From assembly GCA_964632945.1 (NCBI GenBank), contig CAZWCX010000012.1:23870-87869 (forward strand): DNA of 64,000 nt, in the 5' to 3' direction. The stretch comes from CAZWCX01 sp964632945 (GTDB lineage Bacteria > Planctomycetota > MHYJ01 > WSZJ01 > CAZWCX01). Position numbers and translations under genes: made by a program. The notes beneath the pieces are model-generated. The model saw only the letters and a list, made by a program, of their open reading frames with translations. It was not told where the DNA came from and did no database searches. This document shows positions 35,577 through 44,094 of the stretch, piece by piece (the stretch's first letter is position 1; each line of letters opens with the position of its first letter).

Positions 35577-38415
35577 GCCGCCGCCCGACCGGTCGGGCGC
35601 GCCGGGGAGGGCGCGCCCGCCACCCCGATCGCGGGCGGGACTTTCCGCTCGCATTCCGAAACGCCGCGCTCTCCTTGCGCATCCCCGGGACCTTCTCGTT
35701 CAGGTAGCGCTGATACTCCCGCAGCGTGTCGAGACGGTCCTGCATCTCGCCCGGGTACTTTTCGGCGAGACGGACCGCCCGGTCGATCGCCGTCTTGCAG
35801 CGGTCGATCCAGGTGTTCCATTCGCGCTGCTTCGCCCCGAACTCCTTCACGGAGTCGGGCAGCATCTTCTTGGTCTTCGGGTCGTACGCGTACTTCTGCT
35901 TCGTCGGGTGGCACTCGTTGGCCTTCTGGATGAAGAACTGGGCCTTGTTGAACAGCAGGGGGATCTGTTGCCGCACCGCTTCGAGCTGGTAGCTGCGCGC
36001 GAACCCGGGAACGAGCTCGTTCGCATTCTCGCACAGCGCCTCGGCGTTTTCGAACAGGCTGAGCGCGCGGTCGGGATCGGCGGAGCGCGCGCGCGACCCC
36101 TCGTCGATGCGGTCCTTGACCATGCCGACGATGGCGGCCGCTTCGCGGCGCACCAGGATGTCGATCACCCGCGCATCCCAGAGCGGGTGCGGGCCGGGCG
36201 CCATTCCGAGCGCGCCGGAGGAGTCGTCGAGCAGGTTCACCGCCAGGTCGGCGCTGCCGAGCTCGACGGTGCCCTTGTCCCCATGGGCCGCAAGAATGTC
36301 CTGGATCACCTTGGCGCGGGGTCGCTGGGAGGGGATCGACAGGTCGTAGAGCCGCTGTGACGCTGCGCGCGCGTCCGCCGGTCGGCCGGCGCGCAGGTGA
36401 CAACGGATCAGGCTCTCGGCCGCGCGGTACTTCTGCTCACGGGTCGCCACCGGCTGGTCCCAGCTCGCGGTGTCCTCGACGGCGGACTGGACCGCCTCGA
36501 GCGCCTTCTGGGCCGCGGCCGCCTCACCGACCAGGATGCACGCGTCCGCATGGCGCAACTGCCCTTCGGCGCTTCGCCACCGGCCGCCCGCCTCGAAGTG
36601 CCCGAGCGCGCGATGCGCCGCGACCTGCTGCGGCTCCGCCGCGACCGCGAGGAGGTACTCGCGCCGGGCCCACTTTGCGCACTCCTGTTCGCGCATCTTT
36701 TTCGCCAGCGCCAGGTGCGCCCCCGCGTCTCCCGCGGGGGTCTCCCGCGCCAGGTCGGCATACACCTGGTCGGGGCTGGTCGTGATCTCCTCCACCTGGT
36801 CCGCGGGGACCGTCAGCGACCCCATCTTGAGGCGAATCTCCACCTCGTCCCCCTTGCGGGTCGCCGTGCCGGTCAGTTCGCGCCCGTCCTTGAGGCGGAC
36901 GCGCTGTTGGTTGTCGATCCCCGGCAGGGCCGGAAGTTCGTCGCAGGGATCCGTCGGCTCGGGCTCGAAGGCCAGGGTCGGTGGGGGGATCGTGGTTCGC
37001 GTCGTGCCCGCCGGGGTGGTCCCTCCCGGGCCGGACGGGTTCGGACCCTTCGTCTCGCCGGACGTGATGGGCTTTCCGGTCGCTCCGCCGGTGGCAGTGC
37101 CGGAGGGGCCGGTTCCCGTCCCCGGTTGCGTGCCGGCGCCGCCCGGGCCGGTCGCGACCCCGCCGCCCGGGCCCTCCCGCCGGATCTCCCGGATCGCGGA
37201 ACGAGGGATCGTCACCTCCCCGTACTGGGACTTCACCGCCACCTTGTCCTTGCGCTCGCTGATCCGGCCCCGGTGGATCGCGCCGTCCACCGTGAAGACG
37301 GCTCCCTCGTAGACGGAGGGCCGCTCCGCCGCTTCCGGCGTGACCTTGGCCGTGCCCGCCTCGTTGCGGGGCGGCCCGGCCGTCCCGATCGGGTCGGTCT
37401 TCCGACCTCCGCCCGACGTGTCCGGGAGGTTCGCGGGCGGATCCCGATGCGCGGTGTGCCCCGCCCCCTCGAAGTGGGACCGTCCCGGTCCGGGGTCGCC
37501 CTCGATGACGACCAGCAGCGCCAGTGCGGCGGCGATCGCCATGCCGAGAAAGTAGACGTACGGCGGTTGGAGCCACATCGCCATGGAGGAAGGCACCGCC
37601 ATCGGGGCGGCGCCGTCGAAGCGGTGGCCGCACCCCAAACAGGACGGCGAGCGCGCGGCCGAGACATGGCCGCACTGCGCGCAAAAGAGCGCGCCGCAGT
37701 TCACGCACTTGTTCGCGTTGGCGGCGATGAGGATCTTGCAGAATGGGCAGGCCTTGCGCGGAATCGCTTGCGTGCTGACGCCGGCCGAGGGGCGCGCCGG
37801 CGTTGCCAGCGGGACCTTTTGCGTGCCCGGCCGGATCTCCTTCAGTTCGGTGGGCTGCTGGCCGAACCCGGATGGCTCTTTCGCCGCCGGTGCGGGCGGC
37901 GCGGCCGGCTCCGGTTTCGCCGCCGATACGGCGGGTTCATCCCCCGCGGGATCCGCCGCGCCGGCCGGGCGCGCCTGCGGCATCGTGCTCGTGTATCCCG
38001 GCATCCCGAACAGCGCGCCCACCTTTTCCTGCGTTTCCGGGGTCAACATCTTCTGCTGCACGAGGATCTCGCCCAGGCTGCGGATCTCCCCGCTCTTCCG
38101 GAACACGTTGCGCTGGATCTCGAGGCACGAGTCCATCTGCTTGAGCGTGATCCACCCCTTCTTCACGCATTGCTTGCCGAACGCACGGTCCTGGTCGCGC
38201 AGTTCCATGAACCGCACGCGCTGCTGGATCTCCTCGATCTGCGCGTCCGTCATGTACCCCTGCTCGACGAGAATGTCGGCCAGGGCCTTGGGGTTGCCTT
38301 CTGCCGCGAACTTTGCCAGCAGCGTGTAGCACTCGTCGATCTGGTCCTGGGTGACGAATTCGCGATCGACCGCCTGCTGGCCGAAGAAACGATCCGCCTC
38401 GGACGTCTCGTGCAT
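35068..38415 (-). CDS. Membrane protein with GspE/PilB-N-like modules, zinc ribbon and TPRs; 3' end doubtful
   Basis: From ATG 38415 (GGAGG upstream). Residues 8-65 and 75-140 are two GspE/PilB-N-like modules (FGKQCVKKGWITLKQMDSCL, LGEILVQQKMLTPETQEKV). After a Pro/Ala linker, a Cys-rich zinc ribbon (about 218-265, CPFC...CVNC...CAQC...CLGC), one membrane helix (282-303), two beta repeats (VKSQYGEVTIPRSAIREI and IRLKMGSLTVPADQVEEI), then TPR-like helices to about residue 920. The frame as it stands runs to 35068, over 500 bases into the next gene; that tail reads Arg/Pro/Gly-rich and is out of the coding frame of the peptidase. I take the real end to be near 35573-35650; see findings. Confidence 0.75.
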   Translation of the reverse strand: MHETSEADRFFGQQAVDREFVTQDQIDECYTLLAKFAAEGNPKALADILVEQGYMTDAQIEEIQQRVRFMELRDQDRAFGKQCVKKGWITLKQMDSCLEIQRNVFRKSGEIRSLGEILVQQKMLTPETQEKVGALFGMPGYTSTMPQARPAGAADPAGDEPAVSAAKPEPAAPPAPAAKEPSGFGQQPTELKEIRPGTQKVPLATPARPSAGVSTQAIPRKACPFCKILIAANANKCVNCGALFCAQCGHVSAARSPSCLGCGHRFDGAAPMAVPSSMAMWLQPPYVYFLGMAIAAALALLVVIEGDPGPGRSHFEGAGHTAHRDPPANLPDTSGGGRKTDPIGTAGPPRNEAGTAKVTPEAAERPSVYEGAVFTVDGAIHRGRISERKDKVAVKSQYGEVTIPRSAIREIRREGPGGGVATGPGGAGTQPGTGTGPSGTATGGATGKPITSGETKGPNPSGPGGTTPAGTTRTTIPPPTLAFEPEPTDPCDELPALPGIDNQQRVRLKDGRELTGTATRKGDEVEIRLKMGSLTVPADQVEEITTSPDQVYADLARETPAGDAGAHLALAKKMREQECAKWARREYLLAVAAEPQQVAAHRALGHFEAGGRWRSAEGQLRHADACILVGEAAAAQKALEAVQSAVEDTASWDQPVATREQKYRAAESLIRCHLRAGRPADARAASQRLYDLSIPSQRPRAKVIQDILAAHGDKGTVELGSADLAVNLLDDSSGALGMAPGPHPLWDARVIDILVRREAAAIVGMVKDRIDEGSRARSADPDRALSLFENAEALCENANELVPGFARSYQLEAVRQQIPLLFNKAQFFIQKANECHPTKQKYAYDPKTKKMLPDSVKEFGAKQREWNTWIDRCKTAIDRAVRLAEKYPGEMQDRLDTLREYQRYLNEKVPGMRKESAAFRNASGKSRPRSGWRARPPRRARPVGRRHDVARPTDGGAPRRGLALLPGMGTGCRRAGPGGALGRPRGGGARPRRRRDPDRPRERRGAPHQGARPRSPARVAGRRAGMGPLRADHPQRHQPHRRGPARRLLPRHDLRGRRRDPPRARAGSGTGADRGRLHQREIRPLHREGPQSEARPPRLRARGGNAQLAVSDLPG

Positions 38416-38459
38416 CGGTCGCCTCCGTGGGGCAGGAAGGGGGGAGCGAGGCTGGCGGC

Positions 38460-38490
38460 ATGATAGCACAGGGTCGGGGGGAGGCTTCAA
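38460..38490 (-). promoter_or_regulatory. Promoter of the zinc-ribbon/TPR gene
   Basis: On the minus strand TTGAAG (38490-38485), a 19-base spacer and TATCAT (38465-38460), 45 bases before the start at 38415. It is divergent from the next promoter. Confidence 0.55.
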
Positions 38491-38534
38491 CCAAATGCAC
38501 GTCCCGGCGCCGGCATCCGCCCCGGGGATTTGAC

Positions 38535-38563
38535 TTGGCGGCCCCCCGGTCGGCTGCTATGCT
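38535..38563 (+). promoter_or_regulatory. Promoter of the FHA-PilB-like gene
   Basis: TTGGCG (38535-38540), a 17-base spacer and TATGCT (38558-38563), about 90 bases before the ATG. Confidence 0.55.
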
Positions 38564-38655
38564 CGCGACCAATCGGACGCCCCGCCTCAAGGACCGCCGC
38601 CGCGCGGCCGGGTGGATTCCCGGGGCGCCGGCATCCCCTCCTCGCGCGACCGCCC

Positions 38656-40632
38656 ATGCCGATTCTCTACGTCTCCGAGATGGGACACGAACGTCGCCTC
38701 ACGCTGGGGGACGGTCGCTGCATCATCGGGCGGGACCAGGCCAATCAGGTCTTCCTCAAGCACCACGAAGTGTCCAAACGGCACTGCGAGATCGTGAACG
38801 AATCCGGCGGCTGGCGCCTGCGCGACCTCAACAGCCGGAACGGCACCTTCGTCAACGGCACCCGCACGAAGGAGTGCGTGCTCAAGGACGGCGACGTGAT
38901 CCGCATCGGCCATGCCGCCATCGTCTTTCTCGATTCCGCCTCCGCCTCCAGCATCGGGCGGCGCCCCCCCGCGAAGCGCCTCGGCGAGATGTGCTCCGAA
39001 CGGGGCATCGTTCGCGAGGAGGAACTGCGCAAGGCGCTCGAAATCCAGAAGAAGACCGGCCAAAAGCTCGGGGAAATCCTGGTCGAGCAGGGGATGGCCG
39101 ACGCGAGTGCCGTGCTGGAGACCCTGAGCGAGCAGCAGGCCGTGCCCTGGATCGACCTCCAGCGCTACGAGCTCAATCCGCGGGTGGTGGCGCTTTTCCC
39201 CCGGGAACGGGCCGCGCAATGGTCCGCGGTTCCGGTGATGCACTTCGAGGAGACGCGGCGGTTGGTCGTCGCCATGGCCGACGTCGACAATCTGAAGGCC
39301 ATCGAGGAAATGGAGTTCCTCACCTACTGCAACATCGAGCCGATGCTGGCCCGCAAGGACGACATCGTCGCGGCGCTGGAGCGGTACTACGGCAAGGAAA
39401 AGTCCGGCGAGGCTTGGGCCTCCCTCGTGCGCACCGAAACCGTCCCGGTGAACCTCGACAAGGGGGAGGACGAGCGCGGGATCTCCAAACTGGTCCACGC
39501 GATGATCGAGGAGGCGTTACGCTCCGGCGCCAGCGACATCCACGTGGAACCGCGGCGCGACTCGCTCGTCGTGCGCTTCCGCATCGACGGAATCCTGCAC
39601 GAGAAGAAGGTCATGCCGCGCGAGTTGCACGCGCCGCTCATCAACCGCATCAAGATCCTGGGCAACATGGACATCACGGAGAAGCGCATCCCGCAGGACG
39701 GACATCACCAGGCGCGCGTGGACGGCCGCGAGGTCGACCTGCGCATCGCCTCCTTCCCGACCGTGCGCGGCGAGAAGATGGTCCTGCGCATCCACAACCG
39801 CGCGCTGGCCCGCGCGGACGTGGAGTCGATCGGCCTCCCGCCCGACATGCGCGAGCCGTTCCTGCGCATGATCGCGAAACCGGAAGGCCTGCTGGTCGTG
39901 ACCGGCCCGACCGGGAGCGGCAAGACCACCACGCTCTACGCCGCGCTCAACCACGTGAAGTCCGCGCAGAAAAACCTCGTCACCCTGGAGGACCCGGTCG
40001 AACTCGATCTCGAGGGCGTGAACCAGGGCCAGGTCTACGAACATCCTTCGTTCACGTTCGCGTCCGGACTGCGGGCGATCCTCCGGCAGGATCCGAACAT
40101 CATCCTGGTCGGGGAGATCCGCGACGCGGAGACGGCGCAGATCGCCATCCAGGCGGCCCTTACCGGTCACTTGGTCCTGACCACGCTTCACACCAACTCG
40201 GCGGCCGGGGCGATCGCCCGCCTCGTCGACATGGGCATCGAGCCGTACCTGATCACCGCCTCGCTGCTCGGCGCGCTGTCGCAGCGGTTGGTGCGCAAGA
40301 TCTGCACCTCCTGCACGGAGCCCTGGCAGCCGTCGGACGAGATCCTGCGCGCGTGCTTCGAGGGTCGGGACACGGCGGGGATGACGTTCCATCGCGGCAA
40401 AGGGTGTGCCCGGTGCCCGGACGGTTACAGCGGACGCACCGGGGTCTTCGAGTTGCTCGTCTGCACGGAGGCGCTGCGGCGCCTCATCGTGGACAAAGTA
40501 CCGACGACCGACCTGCGCGCCAAGGGGCGCGAGCAGGGGATGGTGACGCTCCGCGAAGACGCCCTGCGACGGGCGACCGAAGGCATCACCACCCTCGAGG
40601 AAGTCCTGCGGGTCACCTATGCGGAATTCTGA
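38656..40632 (+). CDS. FHA-fused GspE/PilB-type assembly ATPase
   Basis: A 658-residue AAA-type secretion ATPase that would power extension of a type IV pilus or a type II secretion pseudopilus from the inner-membrane base. An FHA domain (1-95; EVSKRHCEIV, NSRNGTFVNG) is fused in front, which is unusual. A GspE-N-like module follows at 108-235 (RLGEMCSERGIVREEELRKA). The ATPase has Walker A GPTGSGKTTT (417-426), the Asp box LEDPVE, Walker B ILVGEIRDAET (483-493), His box TGHLVLTTLHTN and the CxxC zinc loop near 547-575 (CTSC...CARC) of GspE/PilB. The start ATG at 38656 drops a 42-codon extension without domain. pilT is nearby at 44095. Confidence 0.9.
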   Translation: MPILYVSEMGHERRLTLGDGRCIIGRDQANQVFLKHHEVSKRHCEIVNESGGWRLRDLNSRNGTFVNGTRTKECVLKDGDVIRIGHAAIVFLDSASASSIGRRPPAKRLGEMCSERGIVREEELRKALEIQKKTGQKLGEILVEQGMADASAVLETLSEQQAVPWIDLQRYELNPRVVALFPRERAAQWSAVPVMHFEETRRLVVAMADVDNLKAIEEMEFLTYCNIEPMLARKDDIVAALERYYGKEKSGEAWASLVRTETVPVNLDKGEDERGISKLVHAMIEEALRSGASDIHVEPRRDSLVVRFRIDGILHEKKVMPRELHAPLINRIKILGNMDITEKRIPQDGHHQARVDGREVDLRIASFPTVRGEKMVLRIHNRALARADVESIGLPPDMREPFLRMIAKPEGLLVVTGPTGSGKTTTLYAALNHVKSAQKNLVTLEDPVELDLEGVNQGQVYEHPSFTFASGLRAILRQDPNIILVGEIRDAETAQIAIQAALTGHLVLTTLHTNSAAGAIARLVDMGIEPYLITASLLGALSQRLVRKICTSCTEPWQPSDEILRACFEGRDTAGMTFHRGKGCARCPDGYSGRTGVFELLVCTEALRRLIVDKVPTTDLRAKGREQGMVTLREDALRRATEGITTLEEVLRVTYAEF

Positions 40633-40699
40633 ACCCGGCCGGAACCCCGGCGCGGCGAAATCGCCCGTGCCGGGGCGCCGCCCCCATCGGAGCCCACGC

Positions 40700-42055
40700 A
40701 TGGCCGCTCTCCACCGCCGCCTCGCCCTGGTCCTGCTCTTCGTCGCGTTCGCCGCCGACCTGCGGGCCGATCTCGAAACGTACGTGCGGGCCCCCGATCC
40801 GAGCTTCGCCTGGAAGGTCGAGGCGGAGCAGGAGGTCGCCGGGGTCGGCACCGTCCTGACCGTGCGGCTGGTGTCCCAGACCTGGCAGGGGATCCCCTGG
40901 ACCCACTGGCTGTTCATCCTCCGTCCCGAAAAGGTCGTTTACCCGGACGTCGCCCTGCTGGTCGTGTCGGGGGGGAAAGTCCGTCCGGATCCGCCCAAGC
41001 CCGGCGGCGAGGCCATGTTTCTCGGCCAGGTCGCCCGCCGCACCGGAGCGGTGATCGCGGTCCTCGCCCAGGTGCCGAACCAACCGCTCTTCGACGGACT
41101 CAAGGAGGACGCCCTGATCGCGCACACGTTCGTGCGCTACCTGCAGACCGGGGACGCCACCTGGCCGGCGCTGCTGCCGATGACCAAGAGCGCCGTGCGC
41201 GCGATGGACGCGGTCCAGGCGGTGCTCAAGGAACGCTTCGCCCAGGAGGTCGCGCGGTTCGTGGTCACCGGCGGCTCGAAGCGCGGGTGGACCACCTGGT
41301 TGACCGGGGCGATCGATGCGCGCGTGTGCGCGATCGCGCCCATGGTCATCGACACGCTCAACATGAGGCCGCAGATGGCGCTCCAGGTGGCCTCCTTCGG
41401 CGGGTATTCGGAGGAGATCGACGACTACACCCGGATCGGCCTCCAGCGCCAGGCGGAGACTCCCGCCGGCCGGCGCCTCCTCGACCTCGTCGATCCCTAC
41501 TCCTATCGCGCGCGGCTCTCCCTCCCCAAACTCCTCGTCATGGGCACGAACGACCGCTACTGGCCGGTGGACGCGGTCAACCTGTACTTCTACGACCTGG
41601 TGGGGGAGAAGCAGATCCATTACGTCCCCAACGCGGGACACGGGCTCGGACCGCAGGCGATCGACGTGGTGGCCGCCTTCTTCCATTCCGTGGCGGCGGC
41701 CGGGGCGCGCCCGCGCATGACCTGGAGCACGACGCGCGGGATCGGGTCGACCCGCCTCGAGATCCTCGCCGGCGAGGTCCCCGTGAAGGCGGAGCTGTGG
41801 CGGGCGGAGTCGCCGACCCGCGACTTCCGCGACGCCCGCTGGATCGCGGTCGAAGTGGCGCACGCCGGGGACGGACGGGTCGCCACGCAGGTCGAGGACC
41901 CGGTCGAGGGTTTCGTGGCGTCCTACCTCTGCCTCTCGTTCCGCACGTCCGAGCAGCATGTGTTGCCGCTCTGCACGCCCGTAGTCGTGCAGGGGAATCG
42001 GGAGCGGGTGGCTCGGCGCGCAACACCCGCCGCGCCGGACGCCGAAACCCGCTGA
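40700..42055 (+). CDS. PhoPQ-activated pathogenicity-related (PqaA-like) alpha/beta hydrolase
   Basis: A 451-residue exported protein of the PhoPQ_related (PqaA) family, serine alpha/beta hydrolases of unknown substrate, frequent in Planctomycetota. A signal peptide covers about residues 1-24 (ALHRRLALVLLFVAFAADLR). The nucleophile elbow is VTGGSKRGWTTW near residue 190, the acid in VMGTNDRYWPVDA near 282 and the His in VPNAGHGLG near 311. GGAG seven bases upstream supports ATG 40700. It follows the FHA-PilB-like ATPase gene by 67 bases. Confidence 0.88.
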   Translation: MAALHRRLALVLLFVAFAADLRADLETYVRAPDPSFAWKVEAEQEVAGVGTVLTVRLVSQTWQGIPWTHWLFILRPEKVVYPDVALLVVSGGKVRPDPPKPGGEAMFLGQVARRTGAVIAVLAQVPNQPLFDGLKEDALIAHTFVRYLQTGDATWPALLPMTKSAVRAMDAVQAVLKERFAQEVARFVVTGGSKRGWTTWLTGAIDARVCAIAPMVIDTLNMRPQMALQVASFGGYSEEIDDYTRIGLQRQAETPAGRRLLDLVDPYSYRARLSLPKLLVMGTNDRYWPVDAVNLYFYDLVGEKQIHYVPNAGHGLGPQAIDVVAAFFHSVAAAGARPRMTWSTTRGIGSTRLEILAGEVPVKAELWRAESPTRDFRDARWIAVEVAHAGDGRVATQVEDPVEGFVASYLCLSFRTSEQHVLPLCTPVVVQGNRERVARRATPAAPDAETR

Positions 42056-42065
42056 CGGTGGCGCG

Positions 42066-42725
42066 ATGATGCCGGAATACCCGGGTCACCGGGGGAAAGA
42101 CGTGGGAATGTCCGCCGACGCGGCCGCAGGACTCGAATTCGCCTTTTTCGACTTCCAGGGGTTCGTCCCCTGGGTGTTTCGCATCGTCCTGGCGGCCGCC
42201 CTCGCGACCGGGGCCGTCGCCTGGATGACCACCGGGTCCGGAGAGTTCCTCACCGGGTTGTCGCTCATCCTCCTGGGCGCGGCGGCGTCCTGCTTCGGCG
42301 CCTGGCGCGCGCACTCGGCGCGCGTTCGCTTCCGCCGACCCGCGGAGGGTCGGCCCGAACTGACCGTCGACGGACTGCGGATCCCGCTCGCAGACCCGGC
42401 GGCCTTCCGGTTCGGACTCTTCCGCGACCTGCCCCGACGGCGCTCCCGTCGCCTCAACCGACCGATCGTCCGGGACTACGTGCACCTGGTCGTTCCCTGC
42501 GAGGGCGGGGTCCTGATTCTGGAGGAACTCCTCATCGGCGCGGTCCGCTATCCCGACCTCCCCTGGATCGATCCTGCGGGCGGCCGACGGCCGCGCGCCC
42601 TGCGCAGCCTTCACCCCTGGCCCGGTTCCGTCGCGCGCATCGCCGCGGAATTGGGGCTCCTCCCGGCCGGGGAATCGACCCCGCCCGGCGTCGGGGTGGC
42701 CGGCGGACCCGCACAATCCCATTGA
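42066..42725 (+). CDS. Unknown membrane protein with two helices
   Basis: A 219-residue protein of no known family. Two membrane helices (about 37-56 and 61-80) follow a short cytoplasmic segment; the rest is a soluble Arg-rich domain with mixed beta character. Start uncertain: ATG at 42066, 42069 or 42108 are possible and none has a strong ribosome site. It lies ten bases after the PqaA-like gene and is presumably in its transcript. Confidence 0.6.
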   Translation: MMPEYPGHRGKDVGMSADAAAGLEFAFFDFQGFVPWVFRIVLAAALATGAVAWMTTGSGEFLTGLSLILLGAAASCFGAWRAHSARVRFRRPAEGRPELTVDGLRIPLADPAAFRFGLFRDLPRRRSRRLNRPIVRDYVHLVVPCEGGVLILEELLIGAVRYPDLPWIDPAGGRRPRALRSLHPWPGSVARIAAELGLLPAGESTPPGVGVAGGPAQSH

Positions 42726-42751
42726 TCCCGCGCGCAACATGCCCGTATAAT
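42722..42751 (+). promoter_or_regulatory. Promoter of the STAS-LpxH pair
   Basis: TTGATC (42722-42727), an 18-base spacer and TATAAT (42746-42751), overlapping the end of the preceding gene and about 80 bases before the STAS start. Confidence 0.62.
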
Positions 42752-42829
42752 CCGCCGCATCCCGTATGCGCTCTCTCGGTCGACCCCGGGGCCCCAGGCC
42801 TGAGCGACGTCCGACCCCCAGGAGGCGGC

Positions 42830-43183
42830 ATGAAACTCATCCTCAAGGAAAAGGGGTCCACCCACATCCTCGTCCTCGAGGGTAAAGTGGAAACGGGGGA
42901 CATCGAGGGCTTGTCCCTCTTTCTCAAGGGACTGGCCCGCCGCGAGCCGCGCGACCTCGTCCTCGACTTCAGCGTCACCGAACTGCTCGTCAGCGCAGCC
43001 ATCGGCACCCTGCTGGCCGACACGGAGCCGTTCCGGGGCGCCGGCAAGCGGGTCGTCATGCTCCAGCCGAGCGAGAAGGTGGCCGCGGTGCTGAAACGTT
43101 GCGGGGTCTATGAGGCGATTCCGGTCTATCCGAATCGCGACGCCGCGCTGGCCGCCCTCGAGGACCCCTTGACCGGGGTTTGA
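42830..43183 (+). CDS. STAS-domain protein (anti-sigma antagonist-like)
   Basis: A 117-residue single STAS domain (MKLILKEKGSTHILVLEGKV, then SVTELLVSAAIGTLLADTEP). STAS proteins of this size are usually SpoIIAA-like antagonists of anti-sigma kinases, regulated by phosphorylation of a Ser/Thr at the helix start; here Ser in LVSAA stands at that place. GGAGG supports ATG 42830 rather than earlier codons. Its TGA overlaps the LpxH ATG by one base (TGATG). No SpoIIAB-like kinase gene is in the window. Confidence 0.8.
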   Translation: MKLILKEKGSTHILVLEGKVETGDIEGLSLFLKGLARREPRDLVLDFSVTELLVSAAIGTLLADTEPFRGAGKRVVMLQPSEKVAAVLKRCGVYEAIPVYPNRDAALAALEDPLTGV

Positions 43184-43968
43184 TGCCGGAGGCGCTTGGG
43201 AGGCCAGGTCGGGTGGAACGAGCCATCTTCCTGTCGGACGTGCATTTGAGCGAGCGGCGTCCGGCGTTGACCCGGCAGTTCCTGGCCTTCCTCGATTCAT
43301 TGCGCGGCAACACCGCCCGCCTGTTCCTGCTCGGCGACGTCTTCGACTTCTGGATGGGGCCCGCCCACCTCCAGGTCCCGGAACACTGGGCCACCCTGGA
43401 GAAACTGCGCCTGCTGACGCGCGAGGGGATGGACGTCCACTTCGTGCACGGCAACCGCGACTTCCAGATCGCCCGCGAGTTCACCCGCGCGACCGGCGTG
43501 AAGGTGGTCGGCGAGTGGGAGGAAGTCCTCTTCGGCGACGAGCGCGTCTACCTGTGCCACGGCGATCTCCTGTGCATGGGGGACGTTCGCTACCACGTCT
43601 GGCGGCGGTTCGTGCGCGCCGGTTGGGCGCGCGCGCTCTACCGGGCCCTGCCCGTCTCCCTCACCCTCGCCATCGCCCGCAAGGCCCGGTCCATGTCCCG
43701 CCCCTCCTCCGGCCCCCGCGAGCGTTCCTACGGGGTCACCCCTTCCGCCGTCCGCCGCCTCGTCCGCCAGGGGTTCGATCGGATCATCTGCGGCCACGTC
43801 CACCGCGCGGAGATCGCCACCCTCGACGTCGAGGGTCGCCGCGGCACCCTCATGGTCCTCGGGGAGTGGAACGGCGTCGGTTCCTACATCGAATGGGATG
43901 GCCGGGACTTCCACCACCGGGAGGTGGATTTGACGCCCGGCGTCGCGGAAGTCAATTCCCATCCTTGA
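43183..43968 (+). CDS. lpxH: UDP-2,3-diacylglucosamine diphosphatase (LpxH-like)
   Basis: A 261-residue calcineurin-like phosphoesterase that would split UDP-diacylglucosamine to lipid X on the cytoplasmic face in lipid A synthesis. The five metal motifs of the family are present: FLSDVHLSE, LLGDVFDFW, VHGNRDF, LCHGDLLC and ICGHVHRAE. GNRDF and DFW are characteristic of LpxH rather than other phosphoesterases. ATG 43183 couples it to the STAS gene. A GTG at 43213 with GGGAGG upstream would remove ten residues and start just before the first motif, and is equally credible. Confidence 0.85.
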   Translation: MPEALGRPGRVERAIFLSDVHLSERRPALTRQFLAFLDSLRGNTARLFLLGDVFDFWMGPAHLQVPEHWATLEKLRLLTREGMDVHFVHGNRDFQIAREFTRATGVKVVGEWEEVLFGDERVYLCHGDLLCMGDVRYHVWRRFVRAGWARALYRALPVSLTLAIARKARSMSRPSSGPRERSYGVTPSAVRRLVRQGFDRIICGHVHRAEIATLDVEGRRGTLMVLGEWNGVGSYIEWDGRDFHHREVDLTPGVAEVNSHP

Positions 43969-44094
43969 GATGCGGTTCCACCGGTTTCTTCGCGTGAGGA
44001 ATCGCGGGTCCGCGCATCCCAGATCCCGTCGGTCGCTGAAGCGGCCGCCGTCGCCGGGATCCCGGTTTCCGAGTCCGCTCCGCGAGGACCCCCC

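Noticed and set aside
40700..42055. Virulence-specific meaning of the PhoPQ-activated pathogenicity-related protein
   Set aside because: The family name is historical; such hydrolases are common in free-living Planctomycetota and nothing else here indicates virulence.
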